Source: Candidatus Nomurabacteria bacterium
Lineage (GTDB): Bacteria > Patescibacteriota > Saccharimonadia > Saccharimonadales > Saccharimonadaceae
Direction: 5' to 3'
Length of the DNA stretch: 24,351 nucleotides
NCBI GenBank assembly: GCA_031264785.1
Contig: JAISDN010000037.1
Span: 1-24,351 of the forward strand
This document shows, piece by piece, positions 22,004 through 24,351 of the stretch. The notes under the pieces are model-generated. The model saw only the letters and a list, made by a program, of their open reading frames with translations, was not told where the DNA came from and ran no database searches. The translations under genes were made by a program, and so were the position numbers. Positions within the stretch are counted from its first letter, which is position 1. Each line of letters begins with the position of its first letter.

Positions 22004-22078
22004 GAAAATGTGTAAATTTGAGCGGTTATTCCTACGAAAAATGTGTATGAAAGTGCTTGTATTCGCCCGAAAAATGTG
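22004..22078 (+). repeat. Three motif copies with a 33-bp period upstream of the AAA ATPase
   Basis: GAAAATGTG (22004-22012), GAAAAATGTG (22036-22045) and GAAAAATGTG (22069-22078) end exactly 33 bp apart. Each is preceded by ATTC and six to seven further bases; the last two share TATTC, two variable positions and CGAAAAATGTG. The third copy lies 13 nt before the GAAAGGAG site of the ATPase gene. CGAAAAATG also occurs just after that gene (23428-23436). About three helical turns between copies would place bound proteins on nearly the same face. Confidence 0.6.
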
Positions 22079-22105
22079 ATAAGCTTGAGCTGAAAGGAGT
22101 CTGAG

Positions 22106-23410
22106 ATGAAACGAAAATTAATGGATGAGTTAAAGAAATGGAAAGTTAGCAAAGACCGAAAACCCCTGTTAATGAAGGGAGCTCGACAGGTTGGCAAAAC
22201 TTATTTATTGCAGGAATTTGGTCGCAATGAGTACGATAGCGTTGCCTATATCAATTTTCAAAAGCCACCGGCAGAGATCGTGGAGATTTTTAACGGTACA
22301 ATCAGACCAGAACGGATTATTTCAAACTTGGAAATCGCTCTAAATATGGAGATTGTGCCCGGCAAAACCTTAATCATTTTTGACGAAGTCCAAGATGTGC
22401 CTCGAGCGTTGGAGTCTCTAAAATATTTCGCCGAAGACGCTCCGGAATATCATATTGTGAGCAGCGGTAGCTTGCTCGGCATCTTCCTACATAAAGACAC
22501 CTCCTTCCCAGTCGGTATGGTCAATCATCTGCGGCTAGAGCCGATGGATTTTGAGGAATTTTTAATTGCCAAGGGCGAAGAACGATTGGTCAAGGCTCTA
22601 CATAAGGAAAGCTCAACGTCGCTGCCTTTCCGAGAAAAGCTAGTCGACGCTTTTCGAGAATATTGTTTTGTGGGCGGTATGCCGCGCCTGGTTTCGGATT
22701 GGGTCGAAAATGGAAATTACAATAACGTTGGGCAATTGCAGGATGAGATATTAAACGATTATCGGGGTGATTTTAGTAAACATACCGACGATATGATGGC
22801 TATGCGGATTCGACAGGTTTTTGATAGCCTGCCAGCGCAGTTTGCTAAGAAAAATGACAAATTTGTCTATGGTGTCGCCAAAGCGGGCGCTAGGGCGCGT
22901 GAATACGAACTAGCTATCGAATGGCTGGTGGACGCCGGTATTGTACGACGAGTCGTGAAAGTTGAGCGCGGCGACAAAATACCGCTCAAAGCTTATCAGG
23001 ATCGTTCGACCTTTAAACTGTATTTCGTGGACATCGGTTTGTTCTGCCGTTTGTCGGAAATACCATCGGATGTGATTATCAAAAAAGAAGCTATCTTTAA
23101 TGAGTTTAATGGCTTGATAGCCGAACAGTTTGTGCTGCAGCAATTAGCTGATCACACACTATACTATTGGACGTCACAGTCCGAGAGCGAAGTGGATTTT
23201 GTGATGCAATTCGAAAATCAAGTGATTCCAGTTGAGGTGAAATCTGGCACCAATGTCAAAGCTAAAAGTTTGAAAGTTTACCGCGAAAAATATCAGCCGA
23301 CACTGGCGATTCGTTTCTCGCTTTTAGATTTAGTATTTAATGATGGGCTGCTAAATATTCCGCTATATTATAGTTTTCTATTTGATAGCCTACTAGATTA
23401 TTACACATAA
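22106..23410 (+). CDS. AAA family ATPase with DUF4143 (AAA_14/DUF4143)
   Basis: A P-loop ATPase of a large, patchily distributed family whose cellular role is not established. The 434-aa protein has Walker A GARQVGKT (25-32), Walker B LIIFDEVQ (89-96, Asp93/Glu94) and a sensor-like VSSGSLLG (118-125). The middle contains the family's FVGGMPRLV segment, and the C-terminal DUF4143 domain ends in a PD-(D/E)XK-like pattern: EVD (362-364) and VEVKSG (376-381). Whether it cuts DNA is unknown. GAAAGGAG lies 6 nt before the ATG. It stands alone, flanked by repeats sharing CGAAAAATG. Genes of this family often vary between strains, so horizontal gain is possible. Confidence 0.88.
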   Translation: MKRKLMDELKKWKVSKDRKPLLMKGARQVGKTYLLQEFGRNEYDSVAYINFQKPPAEIVEIFNGTIRPERIISNLEIALNMEIVPGKTLIIFDEVQDVPRALESLKYFAEDAPEYHIVSSGSLLGIFLHKDTSFPVGMVNHLRLEPMDFEEFLIAKGEERLVKALHKESSTSLPFREKLVDAFREYCFVGGMPRLVSDWVENGNYNNVGQLQDEILNDYRGDFSKHTDDMMAMRIRQVFDSLPAQFAKKNDKFVYGVAKAGARAREYELAIEWLVDAGIVRRVVKVERGDKIPLKAYQDRSTFKLYFVDIGLFCRLSEIPSDVIIKKEAIFNEFNGLIAEQFVLQQLADHTLYYWTSQSESEVDFVMQFENQVIPVEVKSGTNVKAKSLKVYREKYQPTLAIRFSLLDLVFNDGLLNIPLYYSFLFDSLLDYYT

Positions 23411-23427
23411 TTCGGACGAAATTGGCG

Positions 23428-23482
23428 CGAAAAATGATGTCTTTTCACTATTTCACGCTTTCATCATGCTTAATGACATCAT
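23428..23482. repeat. Downstream CGAAAAATG copy and ATGATGTC/GACATCAT inverted repeat
   Basis: CGAAAAATG (23428-23436) repeats the core of the motif found three times before the ATPase gene. ATGATGTC (23434-23441) is the exact inverse of GACATCAT (23475-23482), 33 nt apart. The inverted repeat ends 3 nt before the -35 of the next gene, so it may be an operator; it lacks a T-run. Confidence 0.45.
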
Positions 23483-23485
23483 GGG

Positions 23486-23514
23486 TTGCAAAAAATATTA
23501 AAATGGTGTATAAT
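23486..23514 (+). promoter_or_regulatory. Promoter of the secreted protein gene
   Basis: TTGCAA (23486-23491) and a perfect TATAAT (23509-23514) are 17 nt apart. Transcription would begin near 23521, giving an untranslated leader of about 117 nt before the ATG at 23638. The leader can form a small bulged hairpin (23533-23560). Confidence 0.7.
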
Positions 23515-23637
23515 TGTGTCATAAAACTTAATCAGCAATTCCTTCGATTGGGTGAAGCTGTGTAATAAAGTAAGTTGTCGCACATTTCAGTGTTAGTTCA
23601 GTTCAGTTTTCGAGTCTTTGGGAAAGAGAGGATTATT

Positions 23638-24351
23638 ATGGATATTTCTAAGAGGAGATCGTTACCCGTTATTGCAGCCGTTATTATTGCATTGGTTTTC
23701 ACCATGGCGATGCCGATTGTCGCTGACGCCAAGTCTAAAGCCAAAGTTTACAAATCTGGCATCTATAAGGTCACTGTAAACTATGCGAAAGTCAACGGAA
23801 AGAAGAAGCCTAAGTCTGTCAATATCGTTGGGTCTGACGAGATAAAGTCGTCGAATCCATATGCGACAGCAAAAGCCACTATTCCCGATAAATTAAAAAT
23901 CAAGATTGGAACGCGATCATACAAACTGCCGGTCACATATGTGAAAAAATTGAATACGCGAAATCTACGCACCGTAATCAGTTTTGATAAAGCTAAGCAT
24001 GTCAAGAAAATCGGAAAACTTGATGCAATTCTGCTCAAGAAGGACGGCTTTATTTGTCAAAATCGCGATATGCCAAAAGGAGAGGTGAGAATTTGGCTAC
24101 TTTACGGTAAGCAGGCTAAAGCAAAACATGTTACCATACCAAAGAAGATGTTTAACCAAAAGGTTACCGGGGTTGCTTTTTCTGCCGATGACGAATACGA
24201 TTACATTGACTTAAGTTCAGCGACCTACCTGAAAAGAGTTCATCTTCTCAAGGTCGACCTGCATTATAAAGGATATGTAATCAGGCAGATAAGTAATGAC
24301 GAAATTGAAATAACTGGCTCATATGAAGCCGTCACTAACACCAATCCGAGT
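23638..24351 (+). CDS. Secreted protein of unknown function, cut by the window end
   Basis: The frame is open from the ATG at 23638 to the last base, giving 238 codons with no stop, so the gene continues outside. AGAGAGGA precedes the ATG by 5 nt. Residues 1-31 form a clear signal peptide: MDISKRR, then a hydrophobic core, then likely cleavage after A-D-A. The mature part is strongly basic and Lys-rich at first (KSKAKVYKSGIYKVTVNYAK), with short beta-strand-like repeats. A later segment (about 180-205, MFNQKVTGVAFSADDEYDY and then IDLSSATYLKRV) is loosely reminiscent of BspA-type leucine-rich surface proteins, but this is weak. It has its own strong promoter and a long leader. It may be a surface or adhesion protein; export would depend on SecA. 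No sorting signal can be seen because the C-terminus is missing. Confidence 0.75.
   Translation, partial: MDISKRRSLPVIAAVIIALVFTMAMPIVADAKSKAKVYKSGIYKVTVNYAKVNGKKKPKSVNIVGSDEIKSSNPYATAKATIPDKLKIKIGTRSYKLPVTYVKKLNTRNLRTVISFDKAKHVKKIGKLDAILLKKDGFICQNRDMPKGEVRIWLLYGKQAKAKHVTIPKKMFNQKVTGVAFSADDEYDYIDLSSATYLKRVHLLKVDLHYKGYVIRQISNDEIEITGSYEAVTNTNPS

Noticed and set aside
22004..22078. Short CRISPR array
   Set aside because: The repeated part is only about 10-17 bp and imperfect, with three copies inside a promoter region and no cas genes nearby.
23434..23565. 43-codon plus-strand frame before the secreted protein
   Set aside because: It has no ribosome binding site and runs through the inverted repeat, the -35 and the -10, so its ATG would not be transcribed from the promoter found.
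205..24351. UGA recoding as glycine (Gracilibacteria/Absconditabacteria code)
   Set aside because: ftsW ends normally at TGA, the other genes end at expected lengths, and conserved genes contain no internal TGA codons.

Overview
The window looks like chromosomal DNA of a Patescibacteria/CPR bacterium, most likely a Candidatus Saccharibacteria (TM7) relative. This rests on a pared-down division/cell-wall cluster, a 188-aa membrane-anchored protein of a type I associate with CPR genomes, a sortase with a long disordered N-terminus, many starts that sit directly on a -10 box, and standard stop-codon use (TGA is a stop, which argues against the UGA-Gly CPR lineages). The assignment is inference; no rRNA or tRNA gene is present to settle it.

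Layout. (1) 205-819, minus: a small membrane-anchored protein of unknown function, whose promoter spacer holds a run of nine G. (2) 946-6738, plus: serS, hpf, secA and gdhA (seryl-tRNA synthetase, ribosome hibernation factor, Sec ATPase, glutamate dehydrogenase). (3) 6739-7355: a convergent gap with decayed REP-like palindromes, a 62-nt imperfect hairpin and a consensus promoter that points antisense into ftsQ. (4) 7356-15617, minus: a division/cell-wall (dcw) cluster in the order mraZ, rsmH, a 19-codon ORF, ftsL-like, ftsI, mraY, ftsW, murG, ftsQ. The order is the classical one, but murE, murF, murD, murC, ddl, ftsA and ftsZ are missing from it. A 275-bp element with long complementary ends separates mraZ from rsmH. 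(5) 15923-21857, minus: sortase, ftsE, ftsX, a PcsB-like CHAP hydrolase, a CtpA-type S41 protease and the CPR-type anchored protein. (6) 22106-23410, plus: an AAA/DUF4143 ATPase preceded by three motif copies spaced exactly 33 bp apart. (7) 23638 to the end, plus: the N-terminal part of a secreted protein.

How the genes fit together. MraY and MurG make lipid I and lipid II. FtsW polymerises lipid II and FtsI cross-links it at the septum. FtsL and FtsQ scaffold that pair. MraZ probably represses the cluster through GTGGG boxes in its own promoter. FtsE/FtsX would gate the secreted PcsB-like hydrolase for daughter-cell separation. The neighbouring protease and sortase process or anchor envelope proteins delivered by SecA.

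Regulatory style. Two start types coexist. Genes inside tight operons have AAAGGAG-like ribosome binding sites. serS, rsmH, the ctpA-like gene, the pcsB-like gene and ftsE have no such site and instead have a -10 hexamer ending 6-9 nt before the ATG, as expected for leaderless mRNAs.
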